64,000 bases of DNA from assembly GCA_964019055.1 (NCBI GenBank), contig OZ025221.1:7160468-7224467 (forward strand), written 5' to 3'. Below the pieces are notes generated by a model. It was not told the DNA's origin, did no database searches, and saw nothing but the letters and a program-made list of their open reading frames with translations. Both the position numbers and the translations under genes were made by a program. Numbering within the stretch: the first letter of the stretch is position 1; each line of letters starts with the position of its first letter. This stretch comes from Anthopleura xanthogrammica (taxonomy: Eukaryota > Cnidaria > Anthozoa > Actiniaria > Actiniidae). Shown in pieces: positions 10,783-24,184 of this stretch.

Positions 10783-13326
10783 TCATTTCCTTGTGATGAT
10801 ATGATTGGCCGTTATAAATACAATACCTATTGAAGCCCATATAAGAACAAAAAATATCCACGACCTTTGTCTAAACTTCGACCTGTGCTTGTTATCATAA
10901 CTATTGGTCAACTCTCTTAGTTGCTTTCTAGCAAAATATACTAGTGTAGCTGGGATAACATACTGCACACCAGTCCCTGCGTACGAACCAGTCACTCCTA
11001 CTAAAAATTCAAGATTGTCCGTCGCGAATGCAATAGCGATTGGTGGTGAAATGGTCACAAGTGGGAAGACAATCTTATCAACCGCCCAAGGATATGGACG
11101 TCCTTCGCGATAGAACAGATTCTTAAGGTTGTCTCGTAACGTTATTGAGATTATAGGGAAATTAGTACTAAGAGTAAAAACTGGGAATAGTGCAAGAAAG
11201 TAATGAATGAATGGGTCATAGTCCTTGAAGTTGAGCGTGTATAGATCTTGGATGTCGCCAAATGCGAACATGGCCGAGAAGGATAGCAGTGAATAGAATA
11301 ATAGGATGATACTGAAGTCCAATACAAATATTCTATTGACGTGGGACTTGCTTTTCATTGGTGTAATGAAGGATGGGAGAGAGTGCTGGCACATGAACGC
11401 GTAGATGCAGACGCCGAATAGATTAGGGATGCCACCGAAGTCTTCTACACTAACATGGACTTGTTTGCCCTTTCCTTGTTTGATGCGAATAAGAGCAAGA
11501 ATGATCATCATCGAAAATGCTGCGAAAAAAAAAAAATGTAAAAAAGATCAATCATCTGATAAGATTGCATCAGACCTACTTAGCTGAGGATTATGTTTTC
11601 TTACTTCATCCCCTCCTTCCTCATCACGTGTCACGTGATGTCAAAGCAGCTCAATTTGGAGGACAAAACAAAAGAATTTCAATCTCCTGACAATTGGAAA
11701 CCTATTGTTTTGTCCTCCAAATTGAGCTGCATTCCGAAGTACTGCAAAGATCAATATTAGTTTATCTTCACAGTCATTACAGGTTAAAAAAGAAAACAAT
11801 GATCAAGGGAATGAATGACACATGGTCTGAAATGCCCTTGGAAACAGTCCCGAGCAACAGCAATGTTGGGACTGCAAAACATGGCAGTCTATTCTTTTTC
11901 TAGGACAACATGAGTTCAGTACTTGTTCATAATCAAGAAGAGGTTTTCTTTACCTAGCCACCTCATGACTGTTGTTATCATCTGAAGGTACTTGGTTTTT
12001 TGTAGGTTGAAGAATGTAAATGGACCAAGAATGAGGGTGAAGATCAACTAGAAGCAAAGAATAGTCTGTGATAAGACTAGAATACAACACAAAACTACAT
12101 TTTTATCCTTCACTTAAGAAATGACAGACAGACAGACAGACAGGCCAGCAGACAGACAGACAGACAGGCCTGCAGACAGACAGATTTATCCAATTATCTT
12201 CAAAGTGACCATAATTATACATATTTGTCTCACCAAATATATCCTATAGACATTGTCTGTAGTAATATCCCCCCAGCACTTGTCATCTGTTTTAGAGATG
12301 TTAGCTACATGCTTGGACTGATTTATCATTGAGTGCGAATCAGAGTGAGACTTCACACTAAAGCGAAACAAAGAAAAATATCATTTAGTAAACAATAAAC
12401 CTTTTTAGCTTCGTTGTTTAACAAATAAATTCATTCCTGAGTGAATGAAAGTTTGCCTGGATTAGAAAAAAACCATTATGCCCAAGATTAAGCGAATGAA
12501 GACCAAACCAAACAAAACCTGAAACAGTACGCCACCCCTGATTTCAAAACGGGGGTTTGTTTGTACCTAGTATTATATAACTTGTACATACCATGATATG
12601 TTGGTCAGAGACTTGGGCACGGCAGCAGCATAAATAGCTAGGTCACCATAGAGATAGAGACCAATGCACAAATAAAACAGCCTCAGACCATCTTGAAGAA
12701 AAACATACATGTATATCATGACATTGATAATTATTGTAATACTGTATAACATAATATGGATATGACACAGTCACAGATGTTCATTCATCTATCCATCAAC
12801 CCATCCATCCATTCATTCATCCATCCATCTATTTATCTGTCCATTAATCTATCTGACTATCTATCCATTCATTCATCCATCCATCAACCCATCCATCCAT
12901 TCATCCATCCATCCATCAACCCATCCATCCATTCATTCATCTATCCATCAACCCATTCATTCATCTATCCATTCATACGTCTATCCATCCATCCATCCAT
13001 CCGTCCATCCATCCATCCTGCCATCCATCCATTCATTCATTCATCCATCAACCCATCCATCCATCCATCCATCCATCCATTCATTCATCCATCCATCAAC
13101 CCATCCATCCATTCATTCATCTATCCATTCATACGTCTATCCATCCATCCATCCATCCGTCCATCCATCCATCCATCCTGCCATCCATCCATTCATTCAT
13201 TCATCCATCAACCCATCCATCCATCCATCCATCCATCCATTCATTCATCCATCCATCAACCCATCCATTCATTCATTCATCCATCCATCAACCCATCCAT
13301 CCATTCATCTATCCATTCATACGTCT

Positions 13327-13360
<34 letters not shown>

Positions 13361-16300
13361 CCATCCTGCCATCCATCCATTCATTCATTCATTCATCCAT
13401 CAACCCATCCATCCATCCATCCATCCATTCATTCATCCATCCATCCATCAACCCATCCATTCATTCATCTATCCATTCATATGTCTATCCATCCATCCGT
13501 CCATCCAACCATCCTGCCATCCATCCATTCATCCATTCATCCATCGTCATCTCTATCATCTATCACCCGGCCGCCCATCCACAATCCCATCCAACAGACC
13601 CCTTAATTGTATCAATTTTAAGTCTCTAAGTTATTTACAGGTATCAACATCCTTCAAATACATGGAAGGACATGTTGACTATGTAATACCTAAGGTTTCA
13701 AGAAACATCACAGTCCTAGCTGATGTCAGTTGTACTGTACTTACTTTTACTGTAAAACATCTTGGCCATTTGTCCCTAAAATACAATTTATCTACAGTTG
13801 ATTATTTAGAAAAGACATAAAAGAGACAGCAATGGATAGACTTAAAAACAAGGACAAGAAATGAATATTACTGAAAAATGGACAGAATATTTAATAAGTA
13901 GCAAAGGAAAAATTAAAATTAAATCCTTAGAGAAGGATATATGTCAGTTCAACTTCATACCATCTCAACTCTTGTTGTAATTTCATAAAGGTGTTTTTCA
14001 GGCTGATTAACTTTTGAAAAGTCTGAAAAATTAATTAGAGAATAATATTATTAATTATTATTATTATATTATTAATGATTCAATGTCATATATCATGTGC
14101 TGTGACAGAAATATGACAACACTCATTATAAATCAAGATTTTTTGTATCAGTATATATATAAAGGATATATTACATGGTTGTGCGGAGATATGAATTTTA
14201 TCTTCGAGTGTTGATTGACACCACCAGTGTTGATATAAATCGTATCCCCACTGGCCACTGGTGGGAGTGGGGGATATCAATTTTATCATTTTGATGTCAC
14301 TCAATATCACACTCTATTTCATATAATAAATGTATATATGTAAGACCCAGTTCAGATGTCAAACTTTTGCTGCATCGAATCTAATTGCCTTTGAGGCCAG
14401 AGGCTAAGAAAATGCCAAGAACTGCTATATTAGACATATTGGCTGTTTTTTGCTTAGCCAGGAGACCATATCTGTTAAGTTTGGTCTACATACTGTACTT
14501 CTAGTTTATTAGGGAAAACAGTGCTTGACTTCGAATTCAATGGCAGGTCTGAATTTTAGGAAAACCTGTGAAAAACCTGTGAAATTTAAAAAATTCACAG
14601 GTTTTTTTCACAGGATTTTCATAGGTTCTCAGCCAGTAGTGAGCTGGCCGGGACTAAGAAATTAAATACCCCCTTCCTCAGCTGGCCTTCTGTACACTAG
14701 CAAATCAAAATGACCTAGTTGAAATTCCAAACCTTGTTTCAGCTCTGTCTTAATTATTGGAAATTGTGAAAGCTTATAAGCATGCATGAGAACTAAAACC
14801 AAAATTTACAGTCGAAGCTCTCCTTGCAACCACTCTCTGAAGCTCTAGTTGTGACTCGAGGGGGTTGCTTACAAGAGCTCAACTGTATTGTATGCTTGCA
14901 TTTATATAGTAAGGTTTCTTTAAATCTTCCTACTAGACACGTTTTCTTAATTTTTTTAGATCATAAAATACCCTAGCTAGATGAATGGTATAATCTATAT
15001 AAGTTCTGAAACAATACATTGTGATAATTTTAGAATAACAATGTCTCTCTTCCAACACTTACTTATCAATGGCTCCTTTTCCTCATCTGAGCTGTTAAAA
15101 TCTTCAACACTTGCACTACTAGTACCATCAGCTTGCTCCTCAACATACCCATTGACAACACCTTGTTGTCCCTATAAATGCAAAAAAAACACCAGATGTA
15201 TATATTTTATACCCTATGACATGTATATACCGGCCAACTCATGCATGGCTAGCACACTTAACTTCCTGGTACAAATTCCAGCAAAACCCCAGAATCAGGG
15301 AGATCAAGCTAGCAGGTGACATACTAGTAGTGGTTGTTGAGAAAATGTCAGTGTTGCATTACGTTGTACAATGTAGTGCTGCTACCATTACTACTGTCAA
15401 CTCCTACCATGATTATTTTAAGTCTGAATTTATTAATGATTCACTTGTTCAAAGTTGAAATTAAATAAACCCAAATGTGAGTTTAATTTACTTGTTTGAT
15501 ATGCAGCAATCCCTTACATGAAATGGTTGATTTTTGCTTAATCTTAGATATAATTAGCTAAGTTGTACATACTTATTTATTTATTTTGTTTTAACAATAT
15601 TTATACAGGGACATCACATTTAGCAAAGCTAGTTTAAAGAGAGCCCTGTTAGAAACAAAATGAACATACCAGTTTGTCCTTGGCTTTTAGTCTCAGCAGT
15701 GCATTAGCTGCAGCCATTGCTTCTACCATAAATGTTGCTGTAATAAAGCTAGGAACATATATTGGGAGCATCATGAGTATGTATATATATATATAGGAAT
15801 ACGCTCATAGGGGATGAGTGTATATGTACATGTGTTATGGGAGGGATATAGAGCTAGGATCAGGGTTGTTCTTGTTGCATTAGTCAAACTGATCAGCTAG
15901 AAGGTGAGTGTGGGTATGGTGGTGGTGAGCTAGTGCAACCACATGGTAAACTCGACATTAGCTTTAATAATCAGGCCTAGGGCAGGGCTTACTATATAAA
16001 TATGATTATGATCATGAGGGATATTCCCAAAGATAGGGATTTTGGCATTACTCCTTACCCCTACCTAGGGGTTTTGACATTTATGGTAATCACTTGCATT
16101 TTAACCTGCAGCATGCCAGGCGCAAGTGTAGTCGTTTATAATTTTGTTATAATACCTCTTGAACCCATAAAAAATTATAAGCTCCTCATGATGTGGTACT
16201 ACAGTATATGAGTTACATTATTATAATGGTTCTATTTCAGGGCTGACTGGGTCTTAATGCGTAAATTCACTGGGTCTTAATGAGTAAACAACTTATTATT

Positions 16301-17025
16301 GACGATGTCAAGTATCATGGACTTGATTACTCATTACTTTATTTACCTTGTGCCTGTCATGTGAGATTGACAAATAATATTATCATCTAAGAAAAAACAA
16401 TTTTCCTTTGAATTCATTGTTCTAACACTGTTTACGTATTTCTCAAACATCTAGCTGTTTCGATATTCTTGTTTCTTGTTTCGAAAGATCATGAACTAAT
16501 AATGGTTCAATTATTTATTGCAAATTATCAGTATTTTATCAGTAAGCTTAATTTTTAGCTCGCATCTTACCTCATAGATGCTAATGCTCCTATCAAAACC
16601 AGAGAGACAAGCCATCCAGCGCCAGCGAAAGCGTTAGGCATCGTTAGAGCTCCAACACCAATGATAAGATTGAAGATATAAATAAAAGCAACCTAGAAAT
16701 GCAAGAAAATGAACAGTGTTGACGAGGACTTGTTTTACCGGCTTTTAAGGTCGAGGAGTTGAATTATATGTTTGATAAAGGATTGAGATAACAGCTTTAA
16801 AACTCTCTGATTTAGGAATTTCAATTTTCAAAAACCAGAAATACTCTTAAGACAAGTCTTAAGGAATGAAAAAGAAAGCTAAAAAATAAAGCTAAAGGCT
16901 AGAGGCGAAAGTTTTGGATGACTGTGTAAAGCGATGTGGAAATGATGGAGTTCTACAGCTCATGATCTCCTTTTAAAACTTACCGGAGATGAATACAGCT
17001 CTCCAGTCTCTGTAACGGCAGCCAT
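10783..17025 (-). CDS. TMEM104: TMEM104, polytopic amino-acid-permease-like membrane protein
   Basis: Ten exons: 17025-16984, 16692-16571, 15748-15670, 15171-15063, 14022-13961, 13775-13745 (a 31-nt microexon), 12691-12592, 12357-12234, 12047-11954 and 11519-10783. They sum to 1,500 nt (499 aa; human is about 496). The N-terminus [13 protein letters not shown] leads into a first membrane helix with [16 protein letters not shown]. Later hallmarks are [38 protein letters not shown] and STNFPII. The C-terminal exon contains several membrane helices and ends ANHIITRK. The family belongs to the amino acid/auxin permease superfamily; its substrate is unknown to me. A long tcca/ttca microsatellite sits in the intron 12692-13744. 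Every junction is GT-AG and in phase. It shares its upstream region with NAT9. Confidence 0.96.
11630..11758. repeat. foldback MITE, ggacaaaac family, copy 1
   Basis: Inverted arms (cagctcaatttggaggacaa and its complement) flank a short centre. Outer sequences are cacgtgatgtcaaag and attccgaagtactgcaaag. It lies in a TMEM104 intron. Other copies are at 51091, 59401, 61206 and, partial, 29421. Confidence 0.85.
12122..12183. repeat. (CAGA)n microsatellite
   Basis: Interrupted cagacagaca runs in a TMEM104 intron, about 50 bp from the exon boundary at 12234. Confidence 0.9.
12777..13558. repeat. (CCAT)n-type microsatellite, about 780 bp
   Basis: Runs of tcca and ttca with higher-order repetition: blocks containing caacccatcc, cgtctatcc and cctgccatcc recur several times. 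It lies inside the TMEM104 intron and forces a spurious open frame of Ser-Ile-His-Pro repeats on the plus strand. Confidence 0.95.
14808..14888. repeat. small inverted-repeat element
   Basis: The arm gtcgaagctctccttgcaac is mirrored by gttgcttacaagagctcaac. The element is about 80 bp, in a TMEM104 intron. Confidence 0.6.
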
Positions 17026-17330
17026 TATCACTTCTCTTTCGTAAATCGAACCGTTTTTAGGGAATCAAAACTTTATAATGAGGAAATACCTGCGATCAGA
17101 ACCTAACACCTTAATGTCTGAATGTTTATGTGACAAATGAACTGGTCACAAGACTTCCGGTGAGTAGACTGAGCACTAGCTACACTGACACAAAAGTTGA
17201 AAAAGACTGGTGACAAATATGGTCACATTTGCGACACGTGAGTAGGATTTAAAATTTAGTATAGCCACCCAGCAACCACCCAGCCACCCAGCGACCACCC
17301 AGCCACCCAGCGACCACCCAGCCACCCAGG
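17026..17330. promoter_or_regulatory. bidirectional promoter interval TMEM104 / NAT9
   Basis: The 305 bp between the two start codons must hold both 5' UTRs and the promoters of the divergent genes. No TATA box is placed convincingly for either. The NAT9 side is occupied by a 19-bp minisatellite. Confidence 0.7.
17263..17330 (+). repeat. 19-bp minisatellite abutting NAT9 start codon
   Basis: Unit agccacccagcgaccaccc in 3.6 copies, ending on the base before the NAT9 ATG at 17331. It would lie in the 5' UTR. Confidence 0.95.
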
Positions 17331-20300
17331 ATGAAGATCAATAGTTCAACTGTTTTAGTTGGAGATAAAGTGGTGCTGGTTCCTTACAGAGAAGAACATG
17401 TACCAAAGTATGGCTTACTGTAAACAAGATAGATAGAGTACAAACAATATATCCGTGAAACATTAGTTATACTAAATAGTACAGTTTTATGCAAATTCTA
17501 TTGTTTTCTATTGTTTAATTAGCACTATTTTGTACTATTTAGTAATTTGTATTTCACGGATACATTGTTTGCACTCTATACACAAATTTATGTATGAATT
17601 TATCCCACACCATTGAAAGTACAGCCAATCAGATAATTTGCAAGAAAGCTGTTTTATACTTAGCAGTATTTCACTCTTCCTTCTCCCCAGGCATTGCAGT
17701 ATAGATATATTTTCAAATGATGTGAAATGATATGGATAAAGACTGGGCTTTCAGCATGACAAACAATGGAATCTACGTATCCCACTTATCAAAAATTAAT
17801 CATATTTTATAATTTTGTATGCTAGAAATTATTGTGTGGACTCCCAAAAAATATCCATACCCTGGAGGAAACAAGAAATTCCCAGTGAATGGGAGCCAGA
17901 GAAAAAACAAAATTACAAGGTTTGTATGGAAGAAAATTGGATATTCCTGAGGGATGCATGGGGATCCTTTTTCAAATATCCTCCATGGTGGAGTATGGAT
18001 ATTTTTTGGAACCACACATTAGAATATAAATGCCTCATGAATGGGGTAATTCATTGAATGCCACTCAAAACCATTGTATTATATAAATATTAGGATATAT
18101 AGGTCTATATGTGTATTGAATATTTGTAGGTATCATGATTGGATGCAGTCACCAGAACTACTTGAGCAAACAGCATCAGAAAGATTAACCCTATCTCAAG
18201 AATATGAAATGCAGAGAAGCTGGTACGAAGATGAACACAGTGAGTTATAGATCAAGAGTTTATATTTATGCAATAAACATTTTTGACATAACTGTGAAAT
18301 TTCTCACGCACTGATTGGTCGAGAGCCGTGGTAAATAAGAGGACATACCGATAAATGACCAATCGCTCGCTCAAGGAGCAAGCTTGCGCTTCAAATGTTG
18401 TTTTTTTTTTCAAACTTTTTCTTCACTTTTGGATCTTTTATTTGAGTTTGTTATGGTAAAAAACAAATTTCTGATGATTTTGCGTGGTATGTCCTTTTAT
18501 TTACCACGATATGACATCAAAAGTTGGTCAAAATGTTATGTACCCACGAGGCGTAGCCGTAAATCATCGGAAATCTGTTAAGTTTACTATTATAAAGACT
18601 TTATTCTCTCAGTCCAAATCAGGCTAAAAAAGTCTGGACTAATATAATGTTTGTCATGCATTTATATATAGGGGAGTTAATCTGTATGACTATAAAAAAC
18701 TTATGGCACAGCTGACTGCGCTTTGCCATGACAATGTATGAAAACATTCAACATTCAGTGTCCGTACTGCACCGTAACCGTGTTCTGTGCCATGACTTTT
18801 CAAACTCATACGAAATCTGCTCTAATAGATCTAACCTAATTCATCTTCATTAGTTGAAGTTGAAGTTGAAGTTAACTTTATTTATACAGGGTAGCCCGTT
18901 CAGCCATAGGCTGGTATCCATAGGGGCCCTGTTCAATAAAACTACTTAATTACAATTTATTATTTACAAACTTATCAATTTGGCTATACTAAGACTAATA
19001 ATAATTATTTATAATAATATTCATAAAAATTTTACAATTATGTATTATAAAAATGTTTAAACTTGAAAATGAAAATTATAATTATTTTACAATAAATTAA
19101 AAAAGCTATGAGCTAGTAATTATTATGGTGTGATAAAAAGTTAAATTTCACACCGTAAAAAATAAGAGAGATCACTTACTGACGTTTCGGACGCTAGTCT
19201 TTCGTCGGAGTAAATGTCCGAAACGTCAGTAAGTGATCTCTCTTATTTTTTACGGTGTAAAATTTAACTTTTTATCACAACTGTTTCATTGGAAACACCG
19301 TCGCAGCCCACACTAGCTTACTGCTAGTTATCATCTCTTTAGTAATTATATATATATATATATGGTGTAATGTTTTCCCGTCACAGACCTTGTGTCATTC
19401 CCAAGAGTATCATTTCTCTGTTTGATGGTTGTGCATGAGAAAACAACTCAAACAAAGAATCTTAATTATTCTCAAGAGAGTGACCTGTGATCTCGAATAG
19501 AAAAAATCATGCCTAGGTTGATATTTAGGTCCATTGATAATGTTCTTTTCAATAGCCCACTTCAAGATATGCTTCACTTGTCACCCACAAAGGTTTCAGT
19601 ATGAAGCTCCATGCTAAATTAAATTTATTATATTCTCCCATTACGAACAAATGAGTATTTAGCACGGAGCCTAACATAGAAACCTTTGCGCATGACAAGC
19701 CAAGCATAATTATTGCCCCCCCACCTTGGACCACAGGGAGCCCAATTTAGAAAAAAGTTTGTTTTTATTGAAAAAAAATCGGGAAGAAAAACATCAAGCA
19801 AAATCACAGTATAATTTCTTTGTACACCCTCTTGTTTTTCCTATATGATTTCCCTATTATCCTACATATACTGGCTCCCTTTGTCTCTTACACAGCTGAT
19901 GTTAGAGTGGTTTTTGCATGAGTGGGAAAGGGTATGGCAGATTGGTACATACCCATACGTACTGTAGCTGTTCTGTATCTTACCTCAGCCGTAACAATGT
20001 TTTGTTATTGGATGAATTGGATGAACTGAAAAACAATGGGAAGCCATTTCAGTGTTACGGCATGCCAAACTGTGTACTTGCTTTAAGTCAGTACTATATT
20101 TTCCCCACTCATACGAAAACAGCTCTAGTGTTGTCATGCAATGCTCTCTCCCCCAAGTTGTGTGATGACACTACTAGTAGCTGCATAAGGAGACTAGGGC
20201 TGTCTTTATGTAAACAGCTTTTTTGTATTTATAGAGTGCACTTTTATAATACTGGACAAAAGAAAATGGATGGACACTGATCAAAATGAAATTGGTTTGT

Positions 20301-21744
20301 AATTATTATCTATTAATTATTGTTTCATTATTTTGACCTAGTATACTATATGATATGCTTAACTTAGAATGCTTTGTTTTCATGGGCTTTAATCACATGG
20401 CAATCAGAAAATATAGTAGACTAGCCATCAAATACAGAATATATTGTAGTACTAGTAAACACTGGTTTATTACAAAATGTTATAACCAGACATGCCAGAG
20501 CTCTCAATTCAGCTACAGAGTAGAATGAGTCCAAATTCTTATTGTTCTTCAACATTCTGTCCCCTTTTAAAAATAACCTGTGATGTCACAGGGGGGGGGG
20601 GGGGGGGGCTAAGATCAAAAAATGTAGTACACACTACTATAGTGCTAGTTGCTGTGATGTAACTTTTGTTATTCATGGGTCAACCAGTGATTGATTGTCT
20701 GATGAAACAGAGTAACTTGTGAAGAGCTTTTGTGAAAATGGTTGGCATATTAACATCACAATGCTAAGGTTTGTAAACATCAACTAGCGCTATAGCCTCC
20801 ATCCCACAGCCCCTCCCTCTTCATTTTCCCTAACAGTTATAGAGTGGCTGAATAGTAATTTCATAATGTACTTGTTAATTCTTTAAATCAGACAGCATGG
20901 CTGGTGACGTTAATCTATTTTTCAATGACAGCGATGAACCAAATACTGCTGAACTGGAAATTATGATAGCAGGTAGACATTAAGTTAGTGCAAAGAATCT
21001 CTGTACCATCAAGGGTCAGAATGAGTCACCAAGGCAGTTTTGAGTAAAAATGTAAACAAACAAATCCTTTTGTCCAAAATTGCCTCATGCCTGCAGAACT
21101 TTAGCCTTCTTTGCAGACGTTCTTAGGTTTGTCACGCCATCATGCAATGCTCTATGTCTGTGCAGGAGTCTTGCAAAACTTTTGACAGTGATCATCACTA
21201 CTTGGAATCAGACTATTAGTACATCTTGCAATTACAACTTCATTTCTTGGTGCATAAACATATTTATAAATATTATATTTTTAATGTCATATTTTGAAGA
21301 ACCTTCCTGTAGAAGAAAAGGCTTTGGAAAAGAAGCTGTTTACATAATGATGCATTATGGTAAGAAACAATCAAGATACTGTAACGGTTATAGAATGGAT
21401 ATAGTTATAGTTAGAGATATGTCAATAATAATAAGGATCAGTGTTCATGCACAAAGTCTTTTGCTTTTGTCATGTGTATCTATGAGTACATGGTATTAAA
21501 AATTATGAGCACTTTATATAATAATATTAGTTACTACCAATAGCTGTTGCTGCTGCTCTGGCTACTGCTACTGCTACTGCTACTGCTACTGCTACTGCTA
21601 CTGCTACTGCTACTGCTACTGCTACTGCTACTGCTACTGCTACTGCTACTGCTACTGCTGCTGCTACTGCTGCTGCTACTGCTACTGCTGCTGCTGCTAC
21701 TGCTGCTGCTACTGCTGCTGCTACTGCTGCTGCTACTGCTGCTG

Positions 21745-21781
<37 letters not shown>

Positions 21782-21843
21782 TGCTACTGCTACTGCTACT
21801 GCTACTGCTGCTGTTACTGCTGCTGCTACTGCTACTACTAATG

Positions 21844-21877
<34 letters not shown>

Positions 21878-22543
21878 TTCTTAATTACAATATTGATATT
21901 CATAGTGCTTATCAATACTGCACCTGTTTGGAGTAATCTAGAACGTTTCAGCTTTTCCTTGTTTTAGGTACCACAACACTTAACATTGATAAATTCAGAG
22001 CCAAGATTGGATGCAGCAACAAGGCTAGCATAAATCTTTTTAACAATATTGGATTTTGTACAGTAAGTATAAATATATATTCCTTTGAAATAAGCTCAAA
22101 TTTCTTGTTTAGATATGAAAACATTTTAGGCTCAGCTCAATTTTGGCTATTTGGAGAAGGGCCTGGAAAGCCCAGGCCCCTGCCCCCCCTAATAATTTTT
22201 TTGACCTTGCTATGGCCCTGCAAGTATGATCATCCATGACATCAGTGTTTGTAAACAACGAATTGTAGAAACTAATATCTGTTTAAAAGGGAAGGAGGAT
22301 GGAAAGCAAGTGTTCAAATTTCTCATAGAAGTCAAGGGTTACAACAATTGAACAAAAAATAAACCATTTTATTTTTTGTTCTTACTGCCCGCCGTTCCTT
22401 AGTTAATGACTAGTATCTTAAACATTTTTCTTCTTTTCTCTGAGGTATCGACTAGTGAGGTTTTTCAAGAAATCACACTAGAGCTCCATGTAACAGAAAA
22501 TTTACGCCAAAAACTGGCCAGTGTGACTAATCACGTGACATAG
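17331..22543 (+). CDS. NAT9: NAT9, GNAT-family N-acetyltransferase
   Basis: Seven exons: 17331-17407, 18130-18239, 20235-20294, 20892-20972, 21300-21359, 21968-22062 and 22445-22543. They sum to 582 nt (193 aa; human 207). The protein begins MKINSSTVLVGDKVVLVPY and continues YHDWMQSPELLEQTASE, KCTFIILDKRKW, AGDVNLFFND, EIMIAEPSCRRKGFGKEA, FRAKIGCSN and FLNNIGF-like LFNNIGFCT. RRKGFG matches the acetyl-CoA-binding R/QxxGxG motif of GNAT enzymes. Family members are cytosolic acetyltransferases linked in insects to microtubules; the exact substrate here is not shown by sequence. Introns carry several foldback elements and a GCTACT microsatellite. All junctions are GT-AG and in phase. The start follows the minisatellite directly and is fixed by alignment to the family N-terminus. 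Confidence 0.96.
17431..17580. repeat. foldback MITE, ccgtgaaa family, copy 1
   Basis: gatagagtacaaacaatata and tccgtgaaa are mirrored by tttcacggatacattgtttg and cactctata. It begins about 25 bp into NAT9 intron 1. Relatives are at 30505-30650 and 56969-57115. Confidence 0.8.
18671..18832. repeat. TAGAGCAG-family MITE, copy 1
   Basis: The right end cgaaatctgctctaat matches the terminal repeat of the elements at 34856 and 38513. The left arm is more diverged. NAT9 intron 2. Confidence 0.55.
19131..19277. repeat. near-perfect foldback MITE, 147 bp
   Basis: tgataaaaagttaaattt ... agagatcacttactgacgtt is mirrored almost base for base by aacgtcagtaagtgatctct ... aatttaactttttatca around a centre of about 25 bp. 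NAT9 intron 2. Confidence 0.9.
19902..20130. repeat. TAGAGCAG-family MITE, copy 2
   Basis: The left end ttagagtggtttttgcatga and right end tcatacgaaaacagctctag form the inverted termini. It ends about 105 bp before NAT9 exon 3. Confidence 0.7.
21543..21875 (+). repeat. (GCTACT)n/(GCT)n and (AAT)n microsatellites
   Basis: About 290 bp of gct/act trinucleotides followed directly by ataat repeats, in NAT9 intron 5. It creates an artefactual poly-leucine frame. Confidence 0.95.
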
Positions 22544-24184
22544 CATCAGTATCCGTACAAATTGCACGGATGCAGTTTAGGCTATGGAAACAAGTGTTCA
22601 CCCCACAAGAAAAACGTAGGCTCTGGGAACTAGATTGTGAGCATGCGCGGTAATCAGACAGAGCCCGGAGAGTGCGCAGCATGATTTGCAGCACGTACTC
22701 AAATGATGTCCCAGTTTCATGTAAATCATCAATTCCGAACTCATATTTACACTAAAATACGGTAAAGGCCTTTCTTTAAAATGTTTCAATCCAGATGAAA
22801 CTTTGAGATACTGTTGTTCATAACATGAAAAAACGATCACGAAATCTAAAAAATATCTATCCTGCGGTTCTTGAAATATCAAGGAAAAGCGCTAAAACGC
22901 TAGCTAAAACTATGATAATAGGTACTCAGTCAAAAAAACTGTGTTCTCCTTTAAAAAAATTAATCAGTTCTCAAAACGAAAAGGATGAATTCTTTAAAGT
23001 TTTCAAGATATCAAATTATAAGTTAAAGGAACATTTTGTCGTGTTTAGAAGTAAGGATGTTAAAAAATTAAACCAAACTAAGCAGCTTATGGATACACAT
23101 ATACGCATGCAAAATCACGGATTCAAAATGTTTTTTGGATTTACTCAAAATCGGTCAGATAAAATTTCAGTCTAGTTTTCAGACACTTTGTTTCCCATAC
23201 ACCATAGGTTAAGTTTTAGGTACCGTCGGTACCGTCGTAATCGCTCAGAATTTAGGCCGTTTGGGTAAATTCAACGATTCGTGTTTATCGCCGCTATCTT
23301 AGTGCCAATTTTTTTAAAATTTACATTTTTATAAACTTCAATCTAAGTAGAATATTTTGTTTAAATTTCATAAGAATCAAACGGCAAAGGGAAGTTAGTT
23401 TAATGGCGGCTCAGGAGAGAAACACCTTGAGCTGCGAGATCGTGATTTCAGACTGAGAGGTAACTCAAGCCTAAAAATCTATATCGAGCGCTAGATGATA
23501 GGTTATAGCAGATAGGTCAAGTTGTTTGGTTCTGTGTGTTCTGGCCCTGTGCATAATACAGGCAACCAAGTTTACGCTCTTAGAGCGTCTCGTTATGTAT
23601 TTAGGCCAGTCAAGTAAAGGTACCTTCATGCATATTTTCCGCATTGCGGGAATAGTGTTGCGAAGTTCATTGATTATCGACCCAAATTCACAAATAAATT
23701 TTGATGTTGAATTAGCGCTGACTTTGTAGTGTACTAATTAATCGTGAGCGGGGTGTGTTTGATATTGGCTTAGAGAGAGAGCCGCCTGAACCCTGTTATT
23801 CTCTACTTCTAAAAAGTTTTGAGCGACCTTTTAAGAAAATATACAATAATAGCACAACTATGCTTTGCAGTAACTAAAGTTTGTCAGTGCTTAGTTAGAG
23901 GAGAATTCTTTTGGAAAAATTACAGTCCTATACTGACGTAATGCATAACCGGCAGACCATGTGACAAATTAGTGTTGCCGAAATTATTTTTTGACCTGCG
24001 TCAAAGAAGCAACAAAATATCCGTTTCAAGGAGCTGAGTTATTCATTCCTTCAAGATTTCTGCTGTGGTTAGTTCATTGTCCAGTTGCTCTTGCAAGTGA
24101 AGGTCCGACCTCGTCCAGATTCGACTCGAAAGAAATACAGGAAAATAGAATTGCTATTAGGCTTAGCTTTGCTTTGGGTGAAAA
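22544..24184. other. intergenic NAT9 to homeobox; no gene recognised
   Basis: A 116-codon open frame (22825-23175, plus, Lys-rich, starting MKKRSRNLKNIYPAVLEI) has a genuine ATG but matches nothing I know. 23455-23500 carries a fragment related to the foldback element at 54073-54226 (shared ctcaagcctaaaaa and tatatcgagc). Confidence 0.5.

Noticed and set aside
12756..13820. 354-codon plus frame of Ser-Ile-His-Pro repeats
   Set aside because: It is the translation of a tcca/ttca microsatellite inside a TMEM104 intron and overlaps the 31-nt TMEM104 exon on the other strand.
21547..21936. Poly-leucine frame
   Set aside because: Trinucleotide microsatellite in NAT9 intron 5.
22825..23175. 116-codon Lys-rich frame
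   Set aside because: No recognised family, no homologous context, and foldback fragments nearby. Not called as a gene, though expression data could change this.
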